From Cucumis sativus (lineage: Eukaryota; Streptophyta; Magnoliopsida; Cucurbitales; Cucurbitaceae), in contig NC_026660.2 of assembly GCF_000004075.3 (NCBI RefSeq), positions 7,440,001 to 7,504,000 on the forward strand: 64,000 bases of DNA, written 5' to 3'. The notes beneath the pieces are model-generated. The model was not told the DNA's origin and made no database searches. It saw only the letters and a program-made list of their open reading frames with translations. Of the stretch, positions 1-10,547 are shown in pieces (position 1 is the first letter of the stretch; each line of letters begins with the position of its first letter). The position numbers and the translations under genes were made by a program.

Positions 1-1162
1 AGGGGGGGAATAGCATATAATATATGATATAGTATTATCTTTGGCTATCTATGTAGTCTATACCATACTTTCACATATCATTTCTCCCCAAAAATAGTAA
101 ATGAGAGAGATGGGAGCATAAGAAAAAAAAGGACCCTATAAAACTTATTACTATTACTATTATTACTATTATTATTTATTACCACATGACTACTCCTCAT
201 TTTTCCTCTTTTAGTTTTGAATTTATACATGTACTCATTTTTATCGTTTTTTAAAAATTTTGGTTAAAAATTTAAATGTCTGCTTACCGTTTTTTTTAAT
301 GAAAAATGACTAAGAATATTAATAAATATAGCAAAAATATGAGTCATTTATCACAAATTAAAAATAAAATTGAGATATATTTGTTACTATTTTATTTTAA
401 TTTACTATATTATTTAAAAAAAAACATCATCCAAACATTAAACGAAAAATTTAAATTAAATTGTGAGAGTGGTGAAGATGAATGTGGTTGAACAAGGTTA
501 ACTTTTTGAAAAATAATAGTTTAGCTGAATTTAGAAATTCAAAGAAATTTTGTTTGTTGAGTTTGGAGGGTTTTCTACCTACTAGAATTTGTTGGTAGGT
601 ATGGTAATTTCACGATTCAAGGTGCCCTTTTGTAGGCCTTGATGTTGACTATTGAGAGCTTTCTTTGTGAATTTTCTTATCAAAAACATTGATAAAATAT
701 TAATAACTTACATATTTACAATTCATTGTTTAATGTTCCATGGATTCTTCAGGAAATGAGAAAAAAAAATGTCATGAAAATTTAATACTATAATTATACG
801 AAAGATGACCAAATAATCTAATTTTAGAGTTGAATTTGATGAAGTTGACAGTAGGAAGGAAATAAATAACAAAGAAATGAAGGTAATATTTTATATCATG
901 TTAAGGAGAAAAAAAAAAAGAGAGGGAGACGAATTAGATGTGAGACTGGTGATCGGTGATCATCGATATCATTTATCCAAATGGATCCCTTATAGTGTTG
1001 TGTTTTAGTTTGAAGGTTGAAAGTAAAGATAGAGGAAAAGAAAAGGAGAGAAGAAAGAAAAGAGAGGTAGAAAGAAAGGGGCAAAAGTGGAAGAGAGGGG
1101 TAAAAGAAAGAAAAGGAGTAATAAAGGAAGGCATTGGGGGCGCAGACAAAGAGGGATAAGAA

Positions 1163-1187
1163 GGGGAGGGGGAGGGGAGAGGAAGGG
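1163..1187 (+). other. Predicted G-quadruplex motif (+ strand)
   Basis: Four G-runs (4, 5, 4 and 3 G) are separated by loops of 1, 1 and 7 bases, which satisfies the usual G3+N1-7 rule. It sits inside a purine-rich tract in otherwise AT-rich DNA. Folding is inferred from the pattern only. Confidence 0.7.
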
Positions 1188-1343
1188 AATGGCGTAAGAA
1201 CCGTACGAAATGTGTTTGGAGAGATGATGGTAGGCGCTGCTGCTGCCTTCGCCAGTCTGTCCTCTACACACCGACGCTTAACCATTTTCTTTCTCTCTCA
1301 CTGTGCCCAACGCCGCACCACTTTTTTCTACCTCTTTCTCTCT

Positions 1344-1358
1344 CCCTCCCTCCCTCCC
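1344..1358 (-). repeat. (CCCT)4 microsatellite; G-quadruplex motif on the minus strand
   Basis: Four CCC runs are each separated by one T, so the minus strand reads GGGA repeated and fits a single-nucleotide-loop G-quadruplex. It lies about 160 bp from the plus-strand G-quadruplex motif. Confidence 0.75.
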
Positions 1359-4071
1359 TCCATGTAGTTTTCAAATGGACTTTCAATTAATAACAAAATC
1401 CCATCCAATTTCCAAACATATGCATAAACTTTTTTTAACTATTTATTATTAATCTTCAGTTAGTAGTTTAATTTCTATATACACCCAATTTTTTATTTAT
1501 ATATATATAGACGGATGATAAACATCCATACACTTAAGTAAAATTCTATCATGATCTATTGTAAATTAAAAGTAAAATTTAACTTTCTTCCTAAATTGTT
1601 GATAGAAGCGTGAACTTTTTGTTTTTTAATTTCTTTTAAAAAATATACGTTGACATTGACTTTATTGCATTTTCATTGATAGTTTTAAAAAATTGAGATC
1701 TCGTTATTTTCATCGACGTCAACATTTGAAACCTTGCTAGTATTTTATAAGTATTTAAAATGATTTTAAAAATTTTAGTTTGAGAAATATAGTTGTTGCG
1801 AGAAAAACACTTGAATCTAAATTCTACAAAATGTGTTTTAATTATGAGTACCCTCTAAAAAGTTCATATGAAAATGACCAAAGCATTTGTTGGAGAAGAT
1901 CGACTACCATCTTTTGTTGCAATCGATTGGAGTTGATGACCATTATCACTGATTTCCTCCTATCTCCAGTTATTATAGTTGTCAATCATACCTAGACCTT
2001 TACGAGGTGTTTAGAGCAAGAAGTGAATTTTTATAGTTTATTATTATAATTTGATAAGAAAATAGTAAACAGTTTATCAAAATAACAACAAAAAATGATT
2101 AATGTTAAATAGTAAAAATTGTAATAAATAATAAATATTATAACAAATTAATAGTTTTGAAACAGTGTTTACTGTAGTTAATTGAAAACTTTTAAACAAT
2201 TTTTATTTAAACAATTTTTACTATAACAAGAGGTGATTATTATAGTCGTAGATAATCTTTACTCCAAAGAGCTCTTTAGGTGACAATTGGTAGGGATTCG
2301 GTCATTAACTACTCCACTATAACCATCCGACCAATGATGAAATTAATTAAGTTAATGAATGAAGTGAGTAGTGTTTGTTTAAAAGGTGTCCAATTTGTAT
2401 GAATATCTCTAAGGACTCTCCTTTTTCTCTCTCCCAACTTCAGCTTCTCTCATGGCTGCCATTGCTGCCCACTGTCGACTGCTTCTGCTGTGCCATTCAT
2501 TTCTCTTTCTCCTTCTAATTTTACTTTTGAAGAGAATAATGGAGGCAGGGAGAAAAGAGTTCTCTTTCTTTTAGGTATCACAATTAACATTCTTTAAGAA
2601 ATTTCACGATGGACCAATGTACATCGCATCCTCACCCCCAAATTTCTATAATTATTGAGTTTTTAAAACACATGAAATCCAAATGCAACCTAAATAAAAA
2701 AAAAATTACGAAAAAAAAAAGCCATTTCAACTTTAATTTTTCTATATTCATAAATACGTTTTTGATTTTGTTATATATATGAATAATAAACATTATTTTT
2801 TCTTTTGGTCACATCCTCCAATCAAAATGTAGAATCATTATATTTGAGTCTCATCTACGTCAAAATATTTTATTAAAAAAAAATGTCCTATCAATCCCAT
2901 ATAACAGAAAGATAAGAGAAGAACCAAAAGTAAAAATAGAATATAGATACGTATCACAATGTTTGAGTGATTTTGAGGAGTTTAATCTTTTGAAATAATA
3001 TGAAGAAGAAAAAAAAGGAAGTAGGAGAGTACAAAACAATTAAATATTTTAGCATATGTTGTAAAGCCAAGTTGAGTAGAAATGCGGCTTTGGCATTATT
3101 ATGTGAATTTATTGAAATCATCCACTTCCTCTTCCAACCCAAATCCTTCAATTTTAATGTACCTTTGTCAGATTATTTTGACCTAAGTTTACATGTCACA
3201 TTCCTTTATATTTTTCCCCATAAATTTATAAAGAAAGAAAGAAAATTGAAATTTGTATTCAAGATATTTATATGTGTTGGAGATTAAGGAGCACGTGGCT
3301 TAAATACACACCCGAATTTGTACTAAAAAAATTCATAAAATATTTATGTCAATATAATAGATGACCAAAATTGGAGGTAGGAATTGAGAAATGTGTTACT
3401 CTTAGATTTCACTAAATAATGCTAATGGGGGAAGCCGTGAGTGTATTTTTCACTTTTACCCCATGATGGGATATATGAAATTTGTTAATCAAACTCTTTT
3501 ATTTTTTTTCTTTCTTGAATCTAAAAAACAATATATTCTGGTTCAATAGTTTACAAATTGAAGATCATATACTTTCAATCACTTCTTTTTCATACATATG
3601 GCTTACAAATTGGTCATAATTGACAGAAACCAAAGAGAGAAGCCATTTTGGATAATCATTAATCCACAACTTAGCTTAGCTTCATCTTATGATTACGTGT
3701 ATATTTGGCACAAGATTCTAAATGGTACATGAAATTTATTTTTAATGATAAAATTGTTTAAAATATTCATGAAATATAGCAATAAAATTGTTGAAAATAT
3801 TCGTGAAATATAGCAACAAAAGAAAAAAGTCTATTCTATTCATCAACATATAAATTATTAAATTAGTTGTTAGTTGTAATTGGTTATTAAATAATAGGTC
3901 AAACTATAAATTACTATTAATTAATTTATGAGCATTTTTATGTTTTAAAAAATTATGCATAATTAGTATTTTATAATTTATAATACAATATAGGTTTTCT
4001 TTTAAAAAGAACATAACAAAACTAAAATAAATATTTATACCGTATATAATTTTGAAAAAGAAAAAAAGTCT

Positions 4072-4153
4072 ATAAATCCACAATGTGAAATAATTAAAAT
4101 ATTTTACGTTTAATAAATCCACAATGTGAAATAATTAAAATATTTTACATTTA
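4072..4153. repeat. 41-bp tandem duplication
   Basis: Two head-to-tail copies of a 41-bp AT-rich unit (4072-4112 and 4113-4153), beginning 'ataaatccacaatgtgaa', differ by a single base near the end. This looks like a recent local duplication. Confidence 0.85.
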
Positions 4154-4349
4154 ATCTACTATACGTACGTCCAAACACATATTGTGCAAAAAAACTTCTA
4201 AATTAAACGATTATATAATTTAGTAAAAAATATCGTTTAGATATAGATACACAAACATTTAAATTTTGGTAAACAATCTTTTGAATCTATTCTGTCTATT
4301 TGGGATAAGCAATTGATCGTTTAAATATTGATGCACAATCTTGTACAAA

Positions 4350-4414
4350 ATATAACCGATCTTGGTACAAGATCTTACAAGATATAACCGATCTTGGTAC
4401 AAGATTTTATTCCA
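4350..4414. repeat. Short direct repeat, period about 32-33 bp
   Basis: The string 'tataaccgatcttggtaca' followed by 'agat' occurs twice in succession. Both copies lie in a region rich in GATC-centred palindromic words such as 'gatcttggtacaagatc'. Confidence 0.75.
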
Positions 4415-6498
4415 AATGATTTGGTACACGATCATGTAGTGAAAAAAAAAAAATGAAAGATTGTGAAAAATAAAGAAATTTCATCCAAGAAAAGGTGAGG
4501 ATATGAAAGTGTAATAATACGAAGAAGATGGACTGACATTCAATATGAAGTTCAAAACCAAAGAGTAAATCTAAAAATACAATGTTTGCTCGATGGACTT
4601 TTACTTTTTTTGTTGTTGGTAGGATTTTGTTCTACATATATATAAATTAACGAAAAAAGAGAACATATTTCCAATCATTTTTATTTTTATTTAATATAAT
4701 TTTGTGTTTTAGAATTTAAAATTCAAAATTTGAATATAACAAATAAAACACATTATTTTTAAATAACACTTGGGCGTGAAAACGAGACTCTAGGTGGATA
4801 ACATGGATTAAATCCATGAACTTATGTTTTTCTTTTTCTTTTTGACACAAGGCAAACCCACGATGATTACCAAAACATTAGTAACTAAGACATAGATTTA
4901 TTAGTCCCGAAAACAAAGCAGCTATGAATAAATATCAAAGTCCAACACAACTAACACCATTTCAATTCCACCTACCAGATGGAGTAAAAGTCTCCAATTT
5001 CCTTATGGTATCGATGACCCTGAAGAAACAAAGAGCAGCAAAACAATTTCTTCCTTGTGCTCTAGAAGATCATGGAGCTCAAGCTAGAGCAAAACAAGCC
5101 CAGGGGCACATTGTTGAAATTGCGCATCAGTGGTGGTCTTCATTGGAGTTGGCTGCCGAAGTTGACCGCCATTGAATGGTGGTTGGTCATCAACGGGTGA
5201 AGTTGTATTAAAACGGGGTTAAAAGTAACCCTTACTCCCCAATTATTTCTTTTAAACACAAAGCCCCAAATGTGGAATGGTCTACTTACAATTCCCACTC
5301 CAAGTTGGAGAAGCATCAACACCTTCCTAATAGTAGTTTATAATTAACACGCCTTCTCATTTCATTCACATCCAAGAGTTTAGGGATTTAATTGATTAGG
5401 ATAACCCCAAAGTTTATAAGCTGATTTTACCCTAGTTTAAAATACAAAACGTCAAGCACATCTATTTAGTCTCTAAACTAAGGGTTAACCAACCGGATAT
5501 AATCATATAGGCTCAAGAATCAAACTTATAATTTAACCTCAGAATCAGGACTAATAAATTTGTGATTAAGCAAACTCTCCTTATTACAGGAACAACTTGA
5601 CATCTTTCCAGAAAGGAGAAGAAAAGAAGAAGAAAAAATATGCAATAAACTTGGAAAGGCGGCCCAGAGTAGAAAATCATCAAAGAAAGCTGTTTTGTAA
5701 AACTAAGAGTTGGTAAATACCAACACATCAAGGTTGTTCTCAAGTCCAGGGTTAATTTGACAACAATACAACCAAGAACAAACTTTCAAAAAGTCGCCAT
5801 CCAAATCTACATTTTGTAATAAAGAACAAAACATCTGTTCTAAAAAGTCAAGAACAGTGTTTTTAACCATTACCAAACAAAAAATATAGTGGTTGAACTA
5901 TAAAATAAAGAAAGATGAAACTGTCAGAGTCAGTTTAGTGCAGATCATTAACTAACAAATTCCAACAAATTTGATTTATAGATAAAGCAAAAAATGGTCC
6001 ACAGCATCAACTGTCAAACTCCCTAAACAGAGTTGATTCTATTGCTAATTAATTCATGTTCCACGACGGCAATAGGGTCTCTCTCAAAAGGAATTCAATA
6101 AGACAAATTGAAGGAAACGGAATATTAATCATTAATTATATGATGACTGTAATCAGTTGATCTAAATACACAATTTGGTTATGTATATATCAGTGAGTGA
6201 TGAACTCAAAAGGAGAAAAAATATCTATAAAATTGACCCTGAACAATACTCACAGTAAGTGAAAGAGAGCACGAGGGAGAGATTTACAAGGTGGCTGCTG
6301 AGTTTGCAGTTTATCCGTGTCCAGAAGCGATGAGCTAGCGTTCAGGTGGTGCACAGTCCATTCATTTATCTAGCTTCAGCAAGTTAATGAGGCATCCACT
6401 CACCTCATGAATTCCAACTCACCATAGATATCGGAATGATAACACGAAAAGGAGGAGTCATTTTCCTCGTTATAAATCTCAATGGAAGCTTTTGTTTT

Positions 6499-7983
6499 TC
6501 ATCCTTTACCAAGAGCACAGAGTTCCTCAAGATAGACCTGAGACTGGATTACTGTCTTTCCAATTTTAAAACCAGGAACCACAGTAAACCCTACTTTTGC
6601 CCGAGATTTAAAAGGTGGAATGTATCTTCTCGTGACGTCTTCCATGAATACCATTGAGAACTCAGCACCTCTTTCAACTTGAAAAATTTCCACAATGGGA
6701 TCGAAAGAGAAAGCCAACTTATGCAACATCCACACTGAGCTAGCCATTTTAACAAACGACTTATAGAACACACTGACCGACCGCCATGAATTCAAAATGG
6801 CTTCTTTCCTATCCAAATTACTGAAAATTGACGACTCCATAGTAGGATGAATAAGTTCTTGATATTTCTTCTCACAAAATTTTGCAAATGCACATTGAGG
6901 ATTTACACTTAACAGTTCCATTGGGTTGCTTGAAACATGCTCAAGTAATTGCTTAAGAGAAATGCTAATTCCATCAAAATTCTGAGATTGTTCAGTACAA
7001 AAACTCTCAGTCTCAGTCACACCATAAACTTCCGAATCAAAACTTCTAAACATCCATAAACAAACATATGATAAGAATGCATACCGAATATGCGCTTTCT
7101 TCGCATATCTGATCTCACAATGAACTGAATTAGCAGCTAAATCCATATCCCACGAAGCTTTCTTCATCAATTCCATCAAAACTTTACTAAAATTGTAGGC
7201 TGCTCTACAAGCATCGTGTAATATTGAATCGAATACTCTAACAGACAACAAAACATCACAAGGGGCATTCAAACTAGCAGATAATTTCTTTGATAATCTC
7301 AAATTAGACTTCTGCAACTCCCCCAACTTTTTTCTAAGAGCCATTACCTCAGAGTCCTTCCGATCAATCTCCGACTGAGCACGGTCCGAGACAGTCCCAA
7401 GCACTCGAAGCTTACTTTGATTCTCTTGCACCTGAGCTTCCAAACAAGAACCAACCGGAATAGAAATATCCTCCTCAGGATTCGTACGGAAATCCTTATA
7501 AAAAAATTTTAAATCAGAAAGCTGCTTGAAGTGCGATACCAATACTCTATCGGCGGCCGTGACTTTTTCTTCAACAAACGGAACATGGGCAGTTTGCAAT
7601 TGAATATACGAAGCTTCAAAAGAAGAAACAGTAGCGAAAATGGACGAAACCAAAGTCTGCATCATCTCCACATCAACAATCTTCCCCGTTGTTCCTCCTC
7701 CCTCAACTTTACTCTCCACCACGTGATTGGATTTGGGTGGAATAAGGTTAGAAGGAACAGTGGGAAAGAAATCAAAAGCAGAATCAGGTTTAATGACGAC
7801 GACTTTCTGGTCGGTAATAATCTCCTCGGCGGAGTCCAAGAGGGAAAATCCGTCGGAATCATCAGGGGCGTCGTCGTCGGCGAAGAATTCGAAGGTTTTG
7901 GTCTTGAAAGCAAGGGCGAACTTCTGAAACATTTGGGAGATCTGTGGGGTTTTGTAATTGGAAGAACCATCCATGTCGCACAT
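6499..7983 (-). CDS. DUF641 protein, GRAVITROPIC IN THE LIGHT 1 / IRK-interacting-like
   Basis: A single-exon gene encoding 494 aa if translation starts at the Met beginning MCDMDGSSN. The N-terminal segment with ISQMFQKFALAFKTKTFEFF (about residues 15-34) and the region from about residue 107 (start of DUF641) match the GIL1/IRKI-like family. A charged coiled coil follows at about 205-235, and the C-terminus VPGFKIGKTVIQSQVYL is the family's terminal signature. Family members act in light-modulated gravitropism (GIL1) or bind the receptor kinase IRK (IRKI); they are cytoplasmic or plasma-membrane-associated adaptors without catalytic motifs. An in-frame upstream ATG at 8151 would add 56 residues, but these come mainly from ATT and GAA microsatellites (Asn and Leu tracts), so the downstream start is preferred. 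Which paralogue this is cannot be settled here. Confidence 0.9.
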   Translation of the reverse strand: MCDMDGSSNYKTPQISQMFQKFALAFKTKTFEFFADDDAPDDSDGFSLLDSAEEIITDQKVVVIKPDSAFDFFPTVPSNLIPPKSNHVVESKVEGGGTTGKIVDVEMMQTLVSSIFATVSSFEASYIQLQTAHVPFVEEKVTAADRVLVSHFKQLSDLKFFYKDFRTNPEEDISIPVGSCLEAQVQENQSKLRVLGTVSDRAQSEIDRKDSEVMALRKKLGELQKSNLRLSKKLSASLNAPCDVLLSVRVFDSILHDACRAAYNFSKVLMELMKKASWDMDLAANSVHCEIRYAKKAHIRYAFLSYVCLWMFRSFDSEVYGVTETESFCTEQSQNFDGISISLKQLLEHVSSNPMELLSVNPQCAFAKFCEKKYQELIHPTMESSIFSNLDRKEAILNSWRSVSVFYKSFVKMASSVWMLHKLAFSFDPIVEIFQVERGAEFSMVFMEDVTRRYIPPFKSRAKVGFTVVPGFKIGKTVIQSQVYLEELCALGKG

Positions 7984-7994
7984 AATTGGAAAGT

Positions 7995-8021
7995 GAAGAA
8001 GAAGAAGAAGAAGAAGAAGAA
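7995..8021. repeat. (GAA)9 microsatellite in the 5' leader of the DUF641 gene
   Basis: A perfect trinucleotide run sits just upstream of the preferred start codon. On the transcribed strand it is (TTC)9, part of the likely 5' UTR. If read in frame from the distal ATG it encodes a poly-Leu stretch. Confidence 0.9.
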
Positions 8022-8124
8022 AATTAATTTGGACAAAATTGAGAGAGAATGAATGACTTTGAAGCAAGGTATGAGTGTGGAGGGTTTTTGAGAAAGAACA
8101 AAGAGTGGGGCTTAATTTCCACTC

Positions 8125-8145
8125 ATTATTATTATTATTATTATT
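8125..8145. repeat. (ATT)7 microsatellite
   Basis: A perfect trinucleotide run in the upstream region of the DUF641 gene. It would encode the Asn tract of the hypothetical longer N-terminus. Confidence 0.9.
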
Positions 8146-8151
8146 TTCCAA

Positions 8152-10547
8152 CGGTAATGAGAGAAAAGGACTAACGTTTACAGCTATATCTAACCAAACG
8201 GAAAAGCAACCTAAACAAACACCTCATTTTCTCATCTACATTTCTTTCCATACATACTATTTCACTTGTATTTTCTTTTAATGGAACTTTGGAGTTGCAT
8301 TCAGGTTATTTGTTGACTTGTTGGCTTAACACATTTAAGGGAGTATCCTACACTTGGTATTTTGCTGGGGCTGGTCTCACCTTCTCTTAAGCCATTTGGT
8401 TTGACTACATGTTTTATGAAGCTCGAGTGAGCACGCTCGCTTAAGCCAACCCCTTTTTCCAGGGCTATTTTGGTTTCAAGTTGTTACTTTTTGCTTGAAT
8501 TTTGCTCTGTTCTTGACTTTTAGTTGTTTTTGTTTTTGCTTGATGTTGGTTATGCACGAACTTAAATGCAAAAAATCAAAAGATTACCAACGAGATTGTA
8601 ATACAATTATCGAGGTTGAAAAGTAGAGTTTAAATATGCAGTAAAAGCTTCTGCCTTTTATTTTATTTCTTTTTTGACATTGAAAAATAAGAGCTCACCT
8701 AAAGGTCAGAACAAATGAGCCACTGCTTAGAATAAAGACAGTGATTTCTTTTTGGGTACTATGATTGAGTGAAATATTTTGTTGGGAAAAAAGTTAGCTT
8801 TATCTAAACTGTTGTTTGTGGGAGGGCAGGGTGATGGTGGTGCCCCATTTTGGGAAGGCCATATAGAAGCAGCTTTAAAGTGGGAAATGCAATGCTTTTA
8901 GAAAAACAAAGTGTATGCAAAAACCCAACCTTAGTTTCCTTTCCCACCACAAAACAAATTCACTTCCAAAGACTCTCCCACACATTGATATATTTAAAAA
9001 GAGAAAAAGAAAAGGTTTGCAAGCGAGAAAATCATTGCTAATTTAAACATAGACAGAAGTAAATATTGTTTCCATAAGACTTGGAAAATGAGGGATTGGA
9101 TTTTTGTGGTACTATGCCTTTATATTTGTAGAGGGGTTAAAAGTTTGCTCTGGTTAGAAATAACATCCATAGTGTCTTTTCTTAAATAAGAATTGTTTTT
9201 ATCATTTTACCTAACAATAGATGCCAAAATTTGGATTGAAAAAAAAGTTAACATTTATCCAATGACAACGGTAAATTTGTTTAGAGATGAGAAGCATGTG
9301 ACCTCCAAGACAAAAAGAAACTTACACATTGGTTTGGAGTTTGTCATGCACACTACAATGCAAGTCAAAGAGTGAAAAATTATAGAAGTTTGTGAGAATT
9401 GACCTACTTCCCTAAAGCTATACCTGTATATTTATAGAAATATGTGACTTATGTTCTCCTCCATAGAGTTTCGAAGCTACGTTAGGGTCATTCTTTCTCT
9501 CCCCATGTCAAGGCATGCTTCAGTGGCCATCGTGTTAGGCTCGACCTCAGATTTGGCTAACTTCGACAACCCCCTCCTAGGCCCAATTTGATCCTTGGGG
9601 CCAAAGCATGCTTCATTAGGCTCGACCTACATCGAGACCAATAATATTAGCTTAGACCAAGACCCAAATCAACTGCCTCTTCTAGGCCTCTTTTAGTCTT
9701 AAGATAATACTTTTAGTCCAAATCTCATTTCTGTTTATAATTTATGCGACTATGTCATTCAAACCAGAATCACCCATAGCACCAATACTTAAAAGAGTTA
9801 TCATATTTTGTATTACATTATCTTATATTTCACTACACTTTCGCTCTATCAAATTGATCTACACCTTAACCCTGTCGAGAAAATTGCAGCTTGATCCTTA
9901 ATCTCTACACAACATGCTTCATAAACATGTGCAGTAGCCAAAACATCAAACCTTTTGATGCATCAAAATAAATTAAACTAATGTATATCCCAAGAAAAAC
10001 TGCATGTATGCCGACTTGACAATCTAACAATCATTAAGCATGCTCTCGATCAAAAGTTGAGGTTGGAATGTTTCCAGTCAACTGATGATTTTAACCCACG
10101 GTGGACAACTTAAGTTATACTTTTTCAAAAGATTTTCCAGCACTAAAAACGAGCATATGGTACCCCCAGCCATCATCCATTTTAGCCAACCAAATATTTC
10201 ATTTAGCAGAAGGGAAGATCCCACAAATTAAGTTAATGTACACGTAATACTCAGTATTCTACATGATACATAATCCACTCTATCACTACTATGCTACTCT
10301 CTTTCTTTAAAGAAAAAAAAAAATTGTATTGACTCTTTGAATTTTAGGAGTCTAAAAAATTGCATTAAGTAGATATCAACTAGAATGAAACCTGTTCCTT
10401 CGTCATCAAGATGCAACCCTTTCCCCATCTGATGCATTCCCAAATGAAATGAAAGACCATTCATGAAATCTCAGCCTTGCATAAGCTGAAGAGTCAAGGC
10501 CGCAACTTTTATGACGGTAACAGATTTGTAATGTTCATCATTTTGCT
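8152..10547. other. Intergenic region
   Basis: No gene seen. A stretch at about 9440-9720 is clearly richer in GC than its surroundings and holds repeated words such as 'ggcatgcttca' and 'aggctcgacct'. It may be a decayed transposable-element fragment, but I could not assign a family. The last 200-300 bases may contain the 3' UTR of the minus-strand gene ending at 10548. Confidence 0.5.

Larger units (their letters stand above)
1..6498. other. Gene-free AT-rich region upstream of (3' to) the DUF641 gene
   Basis: I see no convincing coding gene in this stretch. It is mostly AT-rich with poly-A/T runs. About 1000-1190 is strongly purine-rich on the + strand, and 1270-1362 is pyrimidine-rich; the G-quadruplex motifs there are listed separately. 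A 40-codon hydrophobic ORF at 2452-2574 follows a CT-rich leader but has no recognisable family. Two short tandem duplications lie at 4.1 and 4.35 kb. The last few hundred bases probably include the 3' UTR of the minus-strand gene that ends at 6499. Confidence 0.6.

Noticed and set aside
896-1285. 129-codon minus-strand open frame rich in Ser, Leu, Phe and Pro
   Set aside because: It is the complement of a purine-rich low-complexity tract; composition alone explains it and no motif is visible.
4924-5175. 83-codon plus-strand open frame beginning MNKYQSPTQLTP
   Set aside because: No recognisable domain, promoter or homologue; probably chance or old repeat DNA.
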